A stretch of DNA of 64,000 bases from Paludibacteraceae bacterium (GCA_017551025.1 JAFZNG010000008.1:62001-126000); one strand, 5' to 3'; positions 43,503-53,094 are shown, counted from the stretch's first letter. Notes: generated from the sequence alone by a model not told the origin. Numbers and translations are program-made.

Positions 43503-45056
43503 CTATTTGGACTCGAGGCTTAGGGGTTTCCCTTTTGAGTCATAGAATTGTGTTTGGAGCATTGCGAGGCTCTGGTTCTCTACGACACGGACACCGTACT
43601 TGACATACCATTTGCGTTTGAGGCTATTCAGCCATCCTCGGCAGACATAGGCGTAAATGTACGGATGTAAGTGGAGTCGTAGTCCTCGTCCGTAATGCGT
43701 CATCATGTGGGCCATCTGTTCTTCTATCTGGTCGGTAAACAAGATAGCCGGTTGGATTTTTCCTTTTCCTCCGCATGTCGGGCATGTCTCCATCACCTCT
43801 ACTTCCACGGCAGGACGCACGCGTTGACGGGTGATTTGCATCAGTCCGAACTTACTGAGCGGCAGAATGTTGTGTTTGGCTCGGTCGCGATCCATCAGGT
43901 GGCGCATATGATCGTACAACTGTTGCTGGTGCTCCTTGGTATTCATATCGATGAAGTCGATGATGATAATACCTCCTATATCACGTAGGCGAAGCTGGTG
44001 GACGATCTCGTCAGCCGCAGCCATGTTGTACTGGAATGCGTTCTCTTCCTGGTCTTCGTATAGCTTCTTGCTACCGGAATTGACATCGATGGAGAACAGG
44101 GCTTCGGTCTTATCTATGATCAGATAGCCGCCGTGTTTGAATCCGACTGTACGACCGAGACCGGTCTTCATCTGTCGGGTGATGTCAAACTTGTCGAAGA
44201 TAGGCTGTTTAGCTTTGTACAGCTTGACGATCTTCTGGCTCTCGGGTGCGATCAGTGTCAGATACTGGCGTATTTCCTCGTAGATACCTTCGTCGTTGAC
44301 CTGTATACTGGTAAAGCTGGGCGAGAGCATATCACGTATGATACCTATCGTGCGTCCTATTTCTTCGCTCACCAGGCTGACAGGTTCCTTTTGCTGCAGC
44401 GTGCGAACCATTTCTTGCCAACGTTCTACCAGTAGTCGCAACTCCGTGTCCAGTTCCGCCACGCGTTTGTCTTCGGCCACCGTACGAACGATAACACCGA
44501 ATCCGTGGGGTTTGATGGATGCGATCAGTTGCTTGAGTCGCGAACGTTCGCTCTCGCGCTTGATTTTCTGGCTGACCATCACGCCGTCGGATAATGGCAT
44601 GAGAACCATATTCCGGCCGGCGATAGACAGTTCAGCAGTCAGTCGTGGGCCCTTGGTGTTGATTGGTTCTTTCGTCACCTGAACCAGCAAGGTATCACCC
44701 ACTTTCAGCACCTCTTCGATCTTCCCTTCCTTGCCTACCTCGGGCATGCGCTTTTGTTTCTCCGGCGCGGGTACCCGTCTGCGGTCTGAGACCGCCTTGG
44801 TAAGATACGACTGGAAAGTACGAAACTCCGAACCTAAATCCAAATAGTGTAGAAAAGCTTCTTTCTCATAACCTACATCCACAAAGACTGCATTCAATGC
44901 GGGCATCACTTTCTTGACCCGTCCGTAATAGATATTACCTACGGCGAAGTTATCCTCGTTGCGTTTCTCGCGGTTGATCTCCTGTAGGCGATCGTCCTCG
45001 GTCAGCGCGATAGCAATCTCATGTGGCTGTACGTCCACAATCAATTCGCTTTTCAT
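43503..45056 (-). CDS. rng: Ribonuclease G/E family protein
   Basis: 517 residues. S1-like RNA-binding start (NIYYGRVKKVMPALNAVFVDVG), then the catalytic DNase I-like part with TEALFSIDVNSGS and GGIIIIDFIDM, whose Asp residues bind Mg2+. The zinc link is CPTCGGKG. Length and lack of an RNase E scaffold tail fit RNase G. It cleaves 5'-monophosphorylated RNA and matures rRNA. Preceded by a 29-residue ribosomal-type gene and HU in the same direction. Confidence 0.94.
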   Translation of the reverse strand: MKSELIVDVQPHEIAIALTEDDRLQEINREKRNEDNFAVGNIYYGRVKKVMPALNAVFVDVGYEKEAFLHYLDLGSEFRTFQSYLTKAVSDRRRVPAPEKQKRMPEVGKEGKIEEVLKVGDTLLVQVTKEPINTKGPRLTAELSIAGRNMVLMPLSDGVMVSQKIKRESERSRLKQLIASIKPHGFGVIVRTVAEDKRVAELDTELRLLVERWQEMVRTLQQKEPVSLVSEEIGRTIGIIRDMLSPSFTSIQVNDEGIYEEIRQYLTLIAPESQKIVKLYKAKQPIFDKFDITRQMKTGLGRTVGFKHGGYLIIDKTEALFSIDVNSGSKKLYEDQEENAFQYNMAAADEIVHQLRLRDIGGIIIIDFIDMNTKEHQQQLYDHMRHLMDRDRAKHNILPLSKFGLMQITRQRVRPAVEVEVMETCPTCGGKGKIQPAILFTDQIEEQMAHMMTHYGRGLRLHLHPYIYAYVCRGWLNSLKRKWYVKYGVRVVENQSLAMLQTQFYDSKGKPLSLESK

Positions 45057-45065
45057 AGGATTTAT

Positions 45066-45155
45066 TTACTTATGCTTATGACGATTCTTACGCAGGCGTT
45101 TTTTGCGCTTGTGCGTTGACATCTTGTGTCTTTTATGCTTCTTTCCGTTTGGCAT
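45066..45155 (-). CDS. Very small basic AURKAIP1/COX24-like ribosomal protein
   Basis: 29 residues read from ATG 45155 to TAA 45066: starts MPNGKKHKRHKMSTHK and ends in KRLRKNRHKHK. Nearly half the residues are Lys or Arg. The KM-x-x-HK(R)KK(R)LRK core is that of the COX24/AURKAIP1 motif (mS38/bS22-like), proteins that sit in the small ribosomal subunit. It lies between HU and RNase G with only 9 nt to the RNase G start. Identification rests on motif and memory of similar Bacteroidetes miniproteins. Confidence 0.75.
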   Translation of the reverse strand: MPNGKKHKRHKMSTHKRKKRLRKNRHKHK

Positions 45156-45206
45156 AATGAATAGATGTTTTAATTAGTTAATGGATTAATCGTTTGGTTT
45201 GCTTTC

Positions 45207-45479
45207 TTATCGAACCATTTTATTGAACTCATCAGCAGGCTTGAAGGCAGCAATCTTGTGCTCCGGCACTGCGATAGATACGTTCTTGGAAATGTTGCGT
45301 GCAATCTTAGCTTTGCGCGTCTTGGTAATGAAGCTACCGAAACCGCGGAGATAAACGTTCTCACCCTCGGCTACAGCATTCTTCACATTGGCCATAGCGG
45401 CCTCTACGATGTTCGTAATCGTTGTCTTGTCATAACCAGTCGAGATAGCGATCGAACTTACGAGTTCAGCTTTTGTCAT
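45207..45479 (-). CDS. HU-family DNA-binding protein
   Basis: 90 residues. Standard HU: TKAELVSSIAISTGYDKTTI, ENVYLRGFGSFITKTRKAK (start of the arm) and HKIAAFKPADEFNKMV. Third HU-fold gene in the window. The track of promoter boxes upstream (TAATTTTG at 45559-45552 on the minus strand, with TTG beginning at 45580) is slightly off the usual spacing. Confidence 0.93.
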   Translation of the reverse strand: MTKAELVSSIAISTGYDKTTITNIVEAAMANVKNAVAEGENVYLRGFGSFITKTRKAKIARNISKNVSIAVPEHKIAAFKPADEFNKMVR

Positions 45480-45551
45480 AATACTGTATATTTTTAATTA
45501 AATTATTAATAAATTTCGTTCTATTTTTTCCGTTCAGACGAAAATCGGCTA

Positions 45552-45580
45552 CAAAATTACTATAAATTATTGAAATACAA
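45552..45580 (-). promoter_or_regulatory. Probable promoter of the HU gene
   Basis: TAATTTTG (45559-45552) with TTGTATTTC beginning at 45580, 21 nt apart rather than 23. Less certain than the others. Confidence 0.45.
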
Positions 45581-45622
45581 AAGTTTTTCGCAAAAAAAAT
45601 CGTTTTTTTCATTATTTTTTTG

Positions 45623-45630
45623 TAATTTTG
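45623..45630 (+). promoter_or_regulatory. -7 element of mutY
   Basis: TAATTTTG followed by CACCC, 33 nt before the mutY ATG. No good TTG lies 23 nt upstream; only T-rich sequence is found there. Confidence 0.5.
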
Positions 45631-45662
45631 CACCCAAAATCGCATAAAATTGTACTAAATCA

Positions 45663-46694
45663 ATGAATTTGACCTATTTATATGAGCAATTGTACCGTTG
45701 GTGGGAACAGAACAAACGGGTGCTACCTTGGCGTGATACGAAGGACGCCTATCGTATCTGGTTGAGCGAGATCATCCTACAGCAGACACGCGTACAACAG
45801 GGTCTGGATTACTACATGCGATTTATTCGTCGTTGGCCTACGGTGGATGACCTGGCGGCAGCCGACGAACAGGAGGTGCTGCGCGAATGGCAAGGTCTGG
45901 GTTATTACTCGCGTGCGCGTAACCTATATAAAAGTGCGCAAACGATAGTGGGCCGCGGTTGGCAACCCTTCCCCACCCGATTTGAGGATATCCGTTCGCT
46001 ACCCGGCATAGGTGATTATACCGCCGGTGCGATCGCCGCCTTTGCGTACGACATGCCTTATCCTGCCATGGACGGAAATGTGTATCGCGTAGTAGCGCGC
46101 CTGATGGACCTGGACGAAGCCTTTGATACCTCGTCGGGCAAGAAGCTGTTTCACACGCATATCATGCAGCTGCTCGACCGCGAGCATCCGGGACTGTTCA
46201 ATGCGGCTATCATGGAACTGGGAGCATTACAATGTACACCTACGCTGACGGATACTGAAAGCGGTGAATCGCGTTGCGAGAGCTGTCCGATACGCGAAGT
46301 ATGCCGGGCGTATGCCCACGGTACGGCAGCGATGCTACCCGTGCGTAAACCGCGACCTCAGTTGCGCAACCGCTATCTGAATTATACCATCTATCTGAGC
46401 GAACAGGACGGCGAGACCTATACGCTCATCCGTCAGCGCACCGAGCGCGACATATGGCATCATCTCTGGGAGTTTCCGCTTAGGGAGTCGGAAAAGGAAC
46501 TGCTGCCGGCAACCGGCAATAAACATGTAGATCTCAAGCATATCCTGAGCCATCAACGGCTCTATGCCCGATTCAGCAAACAGTCGGTAGACACGCTGCC
46601 CGACATACCGGGTACGCGTCGCGTAGCGCTACGCGAACTGGACGACTACGGACTAAGCCGACTGACGCTTATTGCGCTTGAGAAATTGCTGTAG
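45663..46694 (+). CDS. mutY: A/G-specific adenine DNA glycosylase MutY
   Basis: 343 residues. Removes adenine mispaired with 8-oxoguanine. WLSEIILQQTRVQQ carries the catalytic Glu, LPGIGDYTAGAIAAF the helix-hairpin-helix and catalytic Asp. The 4Fe-4S cysteines are C191, C205, C208 and C214. The first spacing is 13 residues instead of the usual 6, with an acidic insert TLTDTESGESR. A NUDIX-like C-terminal domain (about 235-343) recognises oxoguanine. The 3' end overlaps the convergent DHHW gene by 26 bases. Confidence 0.94.
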   Translation: MNLTYLYEQLYRWWEQNKRVLPWRDTKDAYRIWLSEIILQQTRVQQGLDYYMRFIRRWPTVDDLAAADEQEVLREWQGLGYYSRARNLYKSAQTIVGRGWQPFPTRFEDIRSLPGIGDYTAGAIAAFAYDMPYPAMDGNVYRVVARLMDLDEAFDTSSGKKLFHTHIMQLLDREHPGLFNAAIMELGALQCTPTLTDTESGESRCESCPIREVCRAYAHGTAAMLPVRKPRPQLRNRYLNYTIYLSEQDGETYTLIRQRTERDIWHHLWEFPLRESEKELLPATGNKHVDLKHILSHQRLYARFSKQSVDTLPDIPGTRRVALRELDDYGLSRLTLIALEKLL

Positions 46695-48051
46695 GCGTAG
46701 CGGGGTTCTGACCACGATACGGCCAGCCTTTTTGCGTGAGGAAGTCCAGGTAGTTCTGACCACCCCGATAGACTTTGAAGACATTATTACAGAACAAGAT
46801 ATCCGTGATACCGTTTTCGCGGACATACTCCTGCATATTCTTGGTGAAGTAGCGACCGTCCACGACATGCACCTCTTCGAACGAACCGAACAGGTAGCCC
46901 GCCAGGGCATTACCGAAGCTGTCCTTGAGGATCAGCACACGACGACCGTTACCTACCGAAGTGCGTACCTGCGTGATCTTGCTATCACCGCCCATAAACA
47001 CGCAATAGGCTGCGGAACTGCCGTCACTGAAATGACCGAAGAACTCGCCACGTTGCGCAGCTGCCTCGGCCGTGACGCGATAGGCTTTATTGACGGTATA
47101 GACGATATACGTCGTCTCGTAGGAGGAATCCTTAGGCGTATAATAGACAAAGTCCTCAGGCGACTCCTTGACACTGATATCATGGCTATAACCGTACATC
47201 GTGCCGACAAAGCCATGCACCACCTCGCGGTTGTACGCACTCAGCGGACGGTATGGTACACCGGCTACGCGTGCAAAGCGCTCCGCCGCATAATACGCGC
47301 CCAGCGGTGCCCAATGGTGGTCGGTGCGCAGGAAGATATCTTCGTCGGCATGTTTACCCAGTGCGGTATAGATATCTACGGCTTTGACGGAGTCGTCCAG
47401 CAGGGAATACGTGTTGCGAATCGTGGACAGTTCGGACTGCGTACTCTTCTTGGCTACATTCGGGCAGTAGAACTCCACCGCCGTAGGGATGACCATACAA
47501 TAGACATTCACGCCGGGGAAGGTGCGCTTGTAGGTGTTGCAGACTTCGGCATAGGTCACGCCACCCTTGGTGCCGTAATACGCACTCATCGCACGTACTG
47601 CACCCGGTTGGCCGCAGATAATAATTCCGCCGCTACCGGCAATCTTAGCCGCCTCGTCGGCATTCTGACGGTTCTCGTAATCGGCTATCTCGCGCTCGTT
47701 CATGAGGCCCAGTTCTTCGGCATCGGCGCCGTCGTTGCTCTGCTGGTCGGCAGCATGAAAAGTGACCTGGTCGTCCGCACCGATCTTAAGACCCATATAG
47801 CGGTTGAGCAACATGCTCATCTGGAGCAACTGCTCACGCATGGGTTCGGTATCCGAGAACCATCGGGAGACGGATTCGGTATACTGTCCGCTCTGCAGCG
47901 AGTCGGACGCCCATGAAGGCCATGCCGGCCGTTCGGTCAGATCGCGTCGCTCCAGCTCGGAGAACGTAGGACGCGGCAGCACGTAGAAGATGGTCAGCAC
48001 CGCAAGCACCAGCACGGCCATGAAAGTTATATATATGTAGCTTTGTTTCAC
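46669..48051 (-). CDS. DHHW/AlgX-like O-acetylation protein
   Basis: 460 residues. One N-terminal membrane anchor (about 5-25), then an extracytoplasmic SGNH-like domain with RTDHHWAPLGAYYAAERFA, the signature of the DHHW family. These proteins partner MBOAT acyltransferases such as AlgI and carry out O-acetylation of exported polysaccharide. It is last in the order SGNH, AlgI, DHHW on the minus strand; an AATTAAAA word array separates it from algI. Confidence 0.88.
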   Translation of the reverse strand: MKQSYIYITFMAVLVLAVLTIFYVLPRPTFSELERRDLTERPAWPSWASDSLQSGQYTESVSRWFSDTEPMREQLLQMSMLLNRYMGLKIGADDQVTFHAADQQSNDGADAEELGLMNEREIADYENRQNADEAAKIAGSGGIIICGQPGAVRAMSAYYGTKGGVTYAEVCNTYKRTFPGVNVYCMVIPTAVEFYCPNVAKKSTQSELSTIRNTYSLLDDSVKAVDIYTALGKHADEDIFLRTDHHWAPLGAYYAAERFARVAGVPYRPLSAYNREVVHGFVGTMYGYSHDISVKESPEDFVYYTPKDSSYETTYIVYTVNKAYRVTAEAAAQRGEFFGHFSDGSSAAYCVFMGGDSKITQVRTSVGNGRRVLILKDSFGNALAGYLFGSFEEVHVVDGRYFTKNMQEYVRENGITDILFCNNVFKVYRGGQNYLDFLTQKGWPYRGQNPATPTAISQAQ

Positions 48052-48054
48052 AGA

Positions 48055-48097
48055 AATTCAAAATTAAAAATTAAAAATTCAAAATTAAGAATTAAAA
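48055..48097. repeat. AATTAAAA-word array between the AlgI and DHHW genes
   Basis: ATTCAAAATTAAAAATTAAA and similar words, about 8-bp period. It contains the end of the AlgI gene and reaches the DHHW start region. Copies at 55965-55990 and 62077-62110. Confidence 0.75.
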
Positions 48098-49495
48098 CCT
48101 CGTATAGAGGAAGGGGTTGTTGGTGGCGCCGACGAGCAGGGCGATGCTCGTGGCAAGGATTAGCGTGGAGACCACGATGCGTGTAAGCAGGCGTACTGTC
48201 TCGCTGCGGACGCCCTGTTGCAGCCATTTACGGATAGGCAGACAGCAGATGATGGCTACCAGCCATAGCCAGAGTTTGTTCATCACGAGCGACTGCGTCA
48301 GGAAGTCCATACCTCCGCCCGCCGTAAACAATTGGCGGAAGAAGAGCAGCATCTTATCGAAGTCGTCGAAGTAGAACACACCCCAACCCAGCAAAACGAT
48401 CAGCAGGCTGTAGATATGCAACAAGGGGTGCAACCAGCGGTATTTCTCCAATTTGACAATCGTAAATTTCTCCAGCGCCACGATGATACCGAAATACATA
48501 CCCCAGATCACGAAATTCCAACTGGCACCATGCCATAGACCGGTCAAGAACCATACCACCAGGATATTCAGGGCCTGGTGACGACGGTTACCGCCCATAG
48601 GGATATAGACATAGTCGCGGAAGAAACTACCGAGCGAGATATGCCAACGGCGCCAGAAATCCGTAATCGACGTGCAGCAATAGGGATGATCGAAGTTCTC
48701 CTTGAAGTGGAATCCCAGACAGCGACCGATACCGATCGCCATTTCGGAATATCCGGAGAAATCGAAGTATATCTGTAGGGCAAAAGCCATAAGACCGACC
48801 GCTGCACCGAGCGTGGTGGTCTGTTCGGAGAGTTGACCGAGGAGTTGGTCACTCACAGCAGCTATCTGGTTGGCTATGATCACTTTGCGTCCCAGACCGA
48901 GCATGAAGCGATACAGACCTTCCGAGAGGTCGTCGGCCGTCACATGACGATCCTCTATCTCACGCGCCACCGTATCGTACCGCACAATAGGTCCGGCTAT
49001 CAACTGGGGGAACATCGAGATATAGAGCAGCAAGTTGGTGAATCGACGCTGCGCGGGCGACTCACGACGATAGACATCGATGAGGTAACTGATCGACTGG
49101 AAGGTATAGAACGAGATACCTATCGGTAGAGCGATTTGGGGATTCGGCACCGGCAGGCCGCATTGGCTCAGGGTCTCGGCGATGAGGTTGGCGTACTTAA
49201 ACGTACCGAGGATCAGGATATTACATACCAGTCCGAAGGTCAGTGCCGTTCGGCGCCAACCGCCGTTGGCATTGTCGATGATGAGTCCGCTCAGGTAGTT
49301 CATCACGACGCAACCGATCATCAGCAGTACGTAGAGCGGTTCGCCCCAAGCGTAGAACAACAGCGAGAAGAAGACCAGCACCATATTACGGCATCGGAAT
49401 CCCTCAAAGCCCTTGTCCAGCAGACGGGCCAAGAGATAGCTCAGCGCAAAGGCCGGCAGAAATCCAAACAGGAAGAACAGGTCAGCGAATACCAT
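48092..49495 (-). CDS. MBOAT family O-acyltransferase (AlgI-like)
   Basis: 467 residues, about ten membrane helices. GLWHGASWNFVIWG holds the invariant MBOAT His, and FDHPYCCTSITDFWRRWHISLGSF-type sequence carries the second conserved motif (WRRWHISL). It moves acetyl groups across the inner membrane for O-acetylation of a surface glycan. Its start overlaps the SGNH gene by 14 bases. Confidence 0.93.
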   Translation of the reverse strand: MVFADLFFLFGFLPAFALSYLLARLLDKGFEGFRCRNMVLVFFSLLFYAWGEPLYVLLMIGCVVMNYLSGLIIDNANGGWRRTALTFGLVCNILILGTFKYANLIAETLSQCGLPVPNPQIALPIGISFYTFQSISYLIDVYRRESPAQRRFTNLLLYISMFPQLIAGPIVRYDTVAREIEDRHVTADDLSEGLYRFMLGLGRKVIIANQIAAVSDQLLGQLSEQTTTLGAAVGLMAFALQIYFDFSGYSEMAIGIGRCLGFHFKENFDHPYCCTSITDFWRRWHISLGSFFRDYVYIPMGGNRRHQALNILVVWFLTGLWHGASWNFVIWGMYFGIIVALEKFTIVKLEKYRWLHPLLHIYSLLIVLLGWGVFYFDDFDKMLLFFRQLFTAGGGMDFLTQSLVMNKLWLWLVAIICCLPIRKWLQQGVRSETVRLLTRIVVSTLILATSIALLVGATNNPFLYTRF

Positions 49496-50234
49496 AACGC
49501 GTAATGAGTGAAGCTATTTTCTGACCCAGGCGACGCGCCCCGTTCACCGAGGTATGCGTGCCGTCTTTGGTTTCTACGGTTTCGTTCTCGAGGTGAATAA
49601 CCGGTGTACCCACCGCCAGTCCGCAACCGTCCAGAATCTCAGCTACCCGGCGTATCTTCTCCTGCGGCGCCTTGGTAGTAGGCATGGGTGTGATGAGCAC
49701 GATCTGCGCCATCGGGAAGGCCAGTTGCAGGGTCTCGACCGCATAACGGACCGAGAGCGCCAGGGAGGTGATTTCCTGAGGTTCTTTCTTGATCAGTTGG
49801 TCGGTCGGGATCTCAAAGGCCTCTTCGACCGTCATATCCCATATGCCGGGACGTTTCTGCTCGAACCACGCATCGTTGGTGCCCGCCATGATGATGATAA
49901 CATCCGGATCGGACTGCAGATGGAGTTGGGTGGCCTGCAAGAGGCGTACCACTTGGTTGAAGAGGACGTTTTGCGGACTGAGCACCGCCGTACTGTCGTG
50001 CGGCAGACGCAGCGTCTCGCGGGTGTTGGTCCATGTAGCGCCGGAGCGGGCATAGTTGTAACACGTGGCGGGTTGCATCTGTTGCATAAACCAGTAGGTC
50101 CAACTCTCGGGGTTGGTGCAGCGTACCCCACCGTTCCAGGTGTTGCTATCCCCCAAAAAAGCATAACGCACATCACGCGCCATGAGCGTCGTGACGGCCA
50201 ATATACAGACTAATACAGATAAAATACGTTTCAT
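49482..50234 (-). CDS. SGNH/GDSL-type esterase or acetyltransferase, exported
   Basis: 250 residues from the ATG at 50234, which gives a clean signal peptide (RILSVLVCILAVTTLMA) and lies behind a strong promoter; the longer open frame upstream overlaps that promoter. Block I is FLGDSNTWNGG (GDSN form), block III is IIMAGTNDAW and block V is DGTHTSVNGARRLG with the catalytic Asp/His. First gene of the O-acetylation operon. Confidence 0.88.
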   Translation of the reverse strand: MKRILSVLVCILAVTTLMARDVRYAFLGDSNTWNGGVRCTNPESWTYWFMQQMQPATCYNYARSGATWTNTRETLRLPHDSTAVLSPQNVLFNQVVRLLQATQLHLQSDPDVIIIMAGTNDAWFEQKRPGIWDMTVEEAFEIPTDQLIKKEPQEITSLALSVRYAVETLQLAFPMAQIVLITPMPTTKAPQEKIRRVAEILDGCGLAVGTPVIHLENETVETKDGTHTSVNGARRLGQKIASLITRYGIR

Positions 50235-50254
50235 TGTCGTGCTAAAATCGGGTG

Positions 50255-50285
50255 CAAAAGTACTGCTTTTTTTGCATTTATGCAA
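50255..50285 (-). promoter_or_regulatory. Promoter of the O-acetylation operon
   Basis: The -33 box TTGCATAAATGCAA starts at 50285 and TACTTTTG spans 50262-50255 on the minus strand. Confidence 0.8.
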
Positions 50286-50332
50286 ATAAAAGAGAAAAAT
50301 ACGGCAGATAAAACGGAAAATACAACCCCATT

Positions 50333-51403
50333 TTAACAAATCAGACCGCCACCTACCACCAAGTCGTCCTGGTAGAGCACCAGCGACTGACCGGGTGTGA
50401 TCCCCCATACGGGTGCTTGGAATTGCAGACGGAGCACGGGATAGTCGGTGCTGTCGACGATGGCGGGTACGGCCTGGGAGCGGTAGCGTACGCGTGCTAG
50501 GACATGCGGATTACGACGGAGCGCTTCGGGATCGATGAGCAGGGCATGGTCGGCGGTAGCGGTGGTGGCGAGCAGGTCGTCGCGTTCCCCCAGCATGACG
50601 CGGTTGTGCGTCGCATCGATAGCGGTCACGAAGCGCGGTGCACCGAGGGCGATGCCGAGCCCTTTGCGCTGACCGATGGTATAATTCGGGAAGCCCTCGT
50701 GCCGGCCCAGCACCTTGCCCGATTGATCGACATAGTCGCCCGGCGTAGTCTGTACGCCTTCGTCGCGCAGGAAGCGGCGGTAGTCGTTGTCGGGCACGAA
50801 GCATATCTCCTGGCTCTCGCGTTTCTTGGCGAGGGTCTCATAGCCGTGTTCGCGGGCTATTTCGCGTACGCGATCTTTGGTCAGATCACCCAGCGGGAAG
50901 AGGGTGCGGCTGAGGTTCTGTTCGCTGAGTCGCCAGAGGAAATAGGTCTGATCCTTGTGCGTATCGGCGGCACAGCGCAGGTAGGTATGGCCGTCGCGCT
51001 CGGCAATACGGGCGTAATGGCCGGTAGCGATATAGTCGCAGCCCAGTTCGTCTGCCATCTGGAGCATGCTGCCCCACTTGATATAGGCATTACACAGCAC
51101 GCAGGGGTTGGGTGTGCGGCCATGGCTGTATTCCGATACGAAGTTGCGGATCACCTGCTCGCGAAACAAGTCGCGATAGTCCACGATATGATGCGCAAAA
51201 CCCATCCGCTCGGCGTTATGCTTGGCCTCCATGATGCTCTCTATGGAGCAGCAGCCTTTCTCTTTGGCCAGGCACGACTCGCGGATGCTGTCAAACGTGC
51301 GAAAGGTACAACCTACGAGGTCGTACCCTTGTTCCATGAGCAGCATCGCCGACACGGTCGAGTCGATACCGCCGGACATGCCTATGAGCACACGCTTGGC
51401 CAT
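50333..51403 (-). CDS. mnmA: tRNA-specific 2-thiouridylase MnmA
   Basis: 356 residues. Adenylates and thiolates U34 of Lys, Glu and Gln tRNAs. P-loop GMSGGIDSTVSAM (usual form SGGVDS), catalytic cysteines in NPCVLCNAYIKWG and EICFVPDNDYRRFL. Its start overlaps the acyl-CoA ligase stop by one base, so the two are co-transcribed. The C-terminal beta-barrel ends in VVGGGLI. Confidence 0.95.
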   Translation of the reverse strand: MAKRVLIGMSGGIDSTVSAMLLMEQGYDLVGCTFRTFDSIRESCLAKEKGCCSIESIMEAKHNAERMGFAHHIVDYRDLFREQVIRNFVSEYSHGRTPNPCVLCNAYIKWGSMLQMADELGCDYIATGHYARIAERDGHTYLRCAADTHKDQTYFLWRLSEQNLSRTLFPLGDLTKDRVREIAREHGYETLAKKRESQEICFVPDNDYRRFLRDEGVQTTPGDYVDQSGKVLGRHEGFPNYTIGQRKGLGIALGAPRFVTAIDATHNRVMLGERDDLLATTATADHALLIDPEALRRNPHVLARVRYRSQAVPAIVDSTDYPVLRLQFQAPVWGITPGQSLVLYQDDLVVGGGLIC

Positions 51404-53040
51404 TATTTATACAGGAATCGCTTGATCGATTTCTTGGGCGTCTTCTCGAAGGGTTCGTGCTTGATCTCGATATCCGATACCTGGGAGTAGCCGGGGATAA
51501 GTTTGTTGAGGCGTTGCAGGTTCTCGCGCATCTGCTTTTGGAGTTCCTCCAGGGTCATGCGCTTAGTGAGCGTCTCGTCGGGGAAGACGAGTGCCACGAG
51601 TTTGCCCTCGCGTTCTACCACGAGCGACTCCCCTACTCCGGCCTGGTTGTTGAGCTTATCCTCGATCTCTTCGGGATAGATATTCTGGCCGGACGCACCG
51701 AGGATCATGGTCTTGTTACGTCCCTTGATATAGATATTCTGCTTTTTATCGAGGCATCCCAGGTCGCCGGTACGCAGCCAGCCGTCCTTAGTGAAGGCTT
51801 CGCGGGTAGCTTTCTCGTTCTTATAGTAACCCATCATGACATTCTCGCCATGCACCTGGATCTCGCCTACGCCGGAATTATTCGGCTTATCGATACGCAC
51901 CTCCATATTCATCACCGGCACACCGCCCGAACGGGCCTTGAAGTACTTGGGCGGGTTACCGCCGATCAGCGGTCCGCACTCCGTCATACCGTAACCGATC
52001 GACAGTGGGAAATGGATATCCATCAGGCACTTCTCCACGACCGGATTCATCGCCGCACCGCCGCAGATAAAGTAACGCAGTTTGCCACCGAAGGCGTTCT
52101 TGAGCGCATGCTTTACGCGGGCACGGATGATATGTCCCAGGATCGGTGCTTTCCAGCAGGCACGGATCAGTTTCTTGGAGAGCATCGGGTCGAGCGATTT
52201 CTTATGGATCTTCTCGATTACGAGCGGCACGGTCACCACCAGGTAGGGTTGCACTTCCTGCATGGCCTTCAGTAGGATGGAGGGCGTCGGACTCTTGGTA
52301 AGGAAATAGATATGCGTACCGCAACAGAGCGGATAGAGGAATTCGCACACCTGGCCGAACATATGCGCCAGCGGCAGCATCGACACCAGTCGTTGTCCGG
52401 GTTCTACGGGCAGGATCTGCTTACCGATCTCTACGTTGTTGCTCAGGCTGCGTCCGTTGAGCATGACGCCCTTGGGGCTACCCGTTGAGCCGGAAGTATA
52501 GTTGATGAGGCACATCGTATCCGGATCGGCTTGGAAATGCACATCCTCGGGTTCGATACCCTGCGGATAGCGTTTACGGAAGGCCTCGTCGATCTCCTTG
52601 CCGGAGGGGAAATGGACGCCTTCGGCTTGGTATAGCGGACTGAAGTCCAAGAGCGACACGGCCGCTTCGAGTTGCGCCATAGGCTGGTGCTGGAGTTCTT
52701 TCCATACGTACGGACCGACGAAGAGCAGCTTCGAGTCGGAGTGATCCAGCAGGTGGCTGATATCCTCGGCTTTGAAGTCCTGGAGGATACTTACTACGAC
52801 GGCTTCGTACGACGCGATAGCCAGGTAGGCGACCGCCCAGTTGGCACAGTTACGCCCGGCGAGCGCGATCTTATCGCCCTTCTGAATACCCAGTTGGCGG
52901 AACAGTTCGTGCAGACGCAGCATCTCGCGCGCCAGTTCACCAAAGGTATACCCGTTCTGCTCTCCGTAATCGGAGATTGCCTGATCGTCCCATTGATGCT
53001 TCATCACCTCGTTGAGGTATGTCAAATAATGCTTTTCCAT
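51403..53040 (-). CDS. AMP-dependent long-chain fatty acid-CoA ligase
   Basis: 545 residues. ANL-superfamily motifs: NYTSGSTGSPKGVML (P-loop), YGMTECGPLIGG, and GWLRTGDLG with the hinge KGRNKTMIL. It activates fatty acids to acyl-CoA via acyl-AMP. Unlike many long-chain ligases it has no insert. Divergent from nadK; own promoter at 53064-53094. Confidence 0.92.
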   Translation of the reverse strand: MEKHYLTYLNEVMKHQWDDQAISDYGEQNGYTFGELAREMLRLHELFRQLGIQKGDKIALAGRNCANWAVAYLAIASYEAVVVSILQDFKAEDISHLLDHSDSKLLFVGPYVWKELQHQPMAQLEAAVSLLDFSPLYQAEGVHFPSGKEIDEAFRKRYPQGIEPEDVHFQADPDTMCLINYTSGSTGSPKGVMLNGRSLSNNVEIGKQILPVEPGQRLVSMLPLAHMFGQVCEFLYPLCCGTHIYFLTKSPTPSILLKAMQEVQPYLVVTVPLVIEKIHKKSLDPMLSKKLIRACWKAPILGHIIRARVKHALKNAFGGKLRYFICGGAAMNPVVEKCLMDIHFPLSIGYGMTECGPLIGGNPPKYFKARSGGVPVMNMEVRIDKPNNSGVGEIQVHGENVMMGYYKNEKATREAFTKDGWLRTGDLGCLDKKQNIYIKGRNKTMILGASGQNIYPEEIEDKLNNQAGVGESLVVEREGKLVALVFPDETLTKRMTLEELQKQMRENLQRLNKLIPGYSQVSDIEIKHEPFEKTPKKSIKRFLYK

Positions 53041-53063
53041 ATAGTCATCACAAAAATCGGCTG

Positions 53064-53094
53064 CAAAGGTACGAAGAAATTCTCATATATGCAA
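53064..53094 (-). promoter_or_regulatory. Promoter of the acyl-CoA ligase-mnmA operon
   Basis: TTGCATATATG starts at 53094 and TACCTTTG spans 53071-53064 on the minus strand. Confidence 0.82.
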
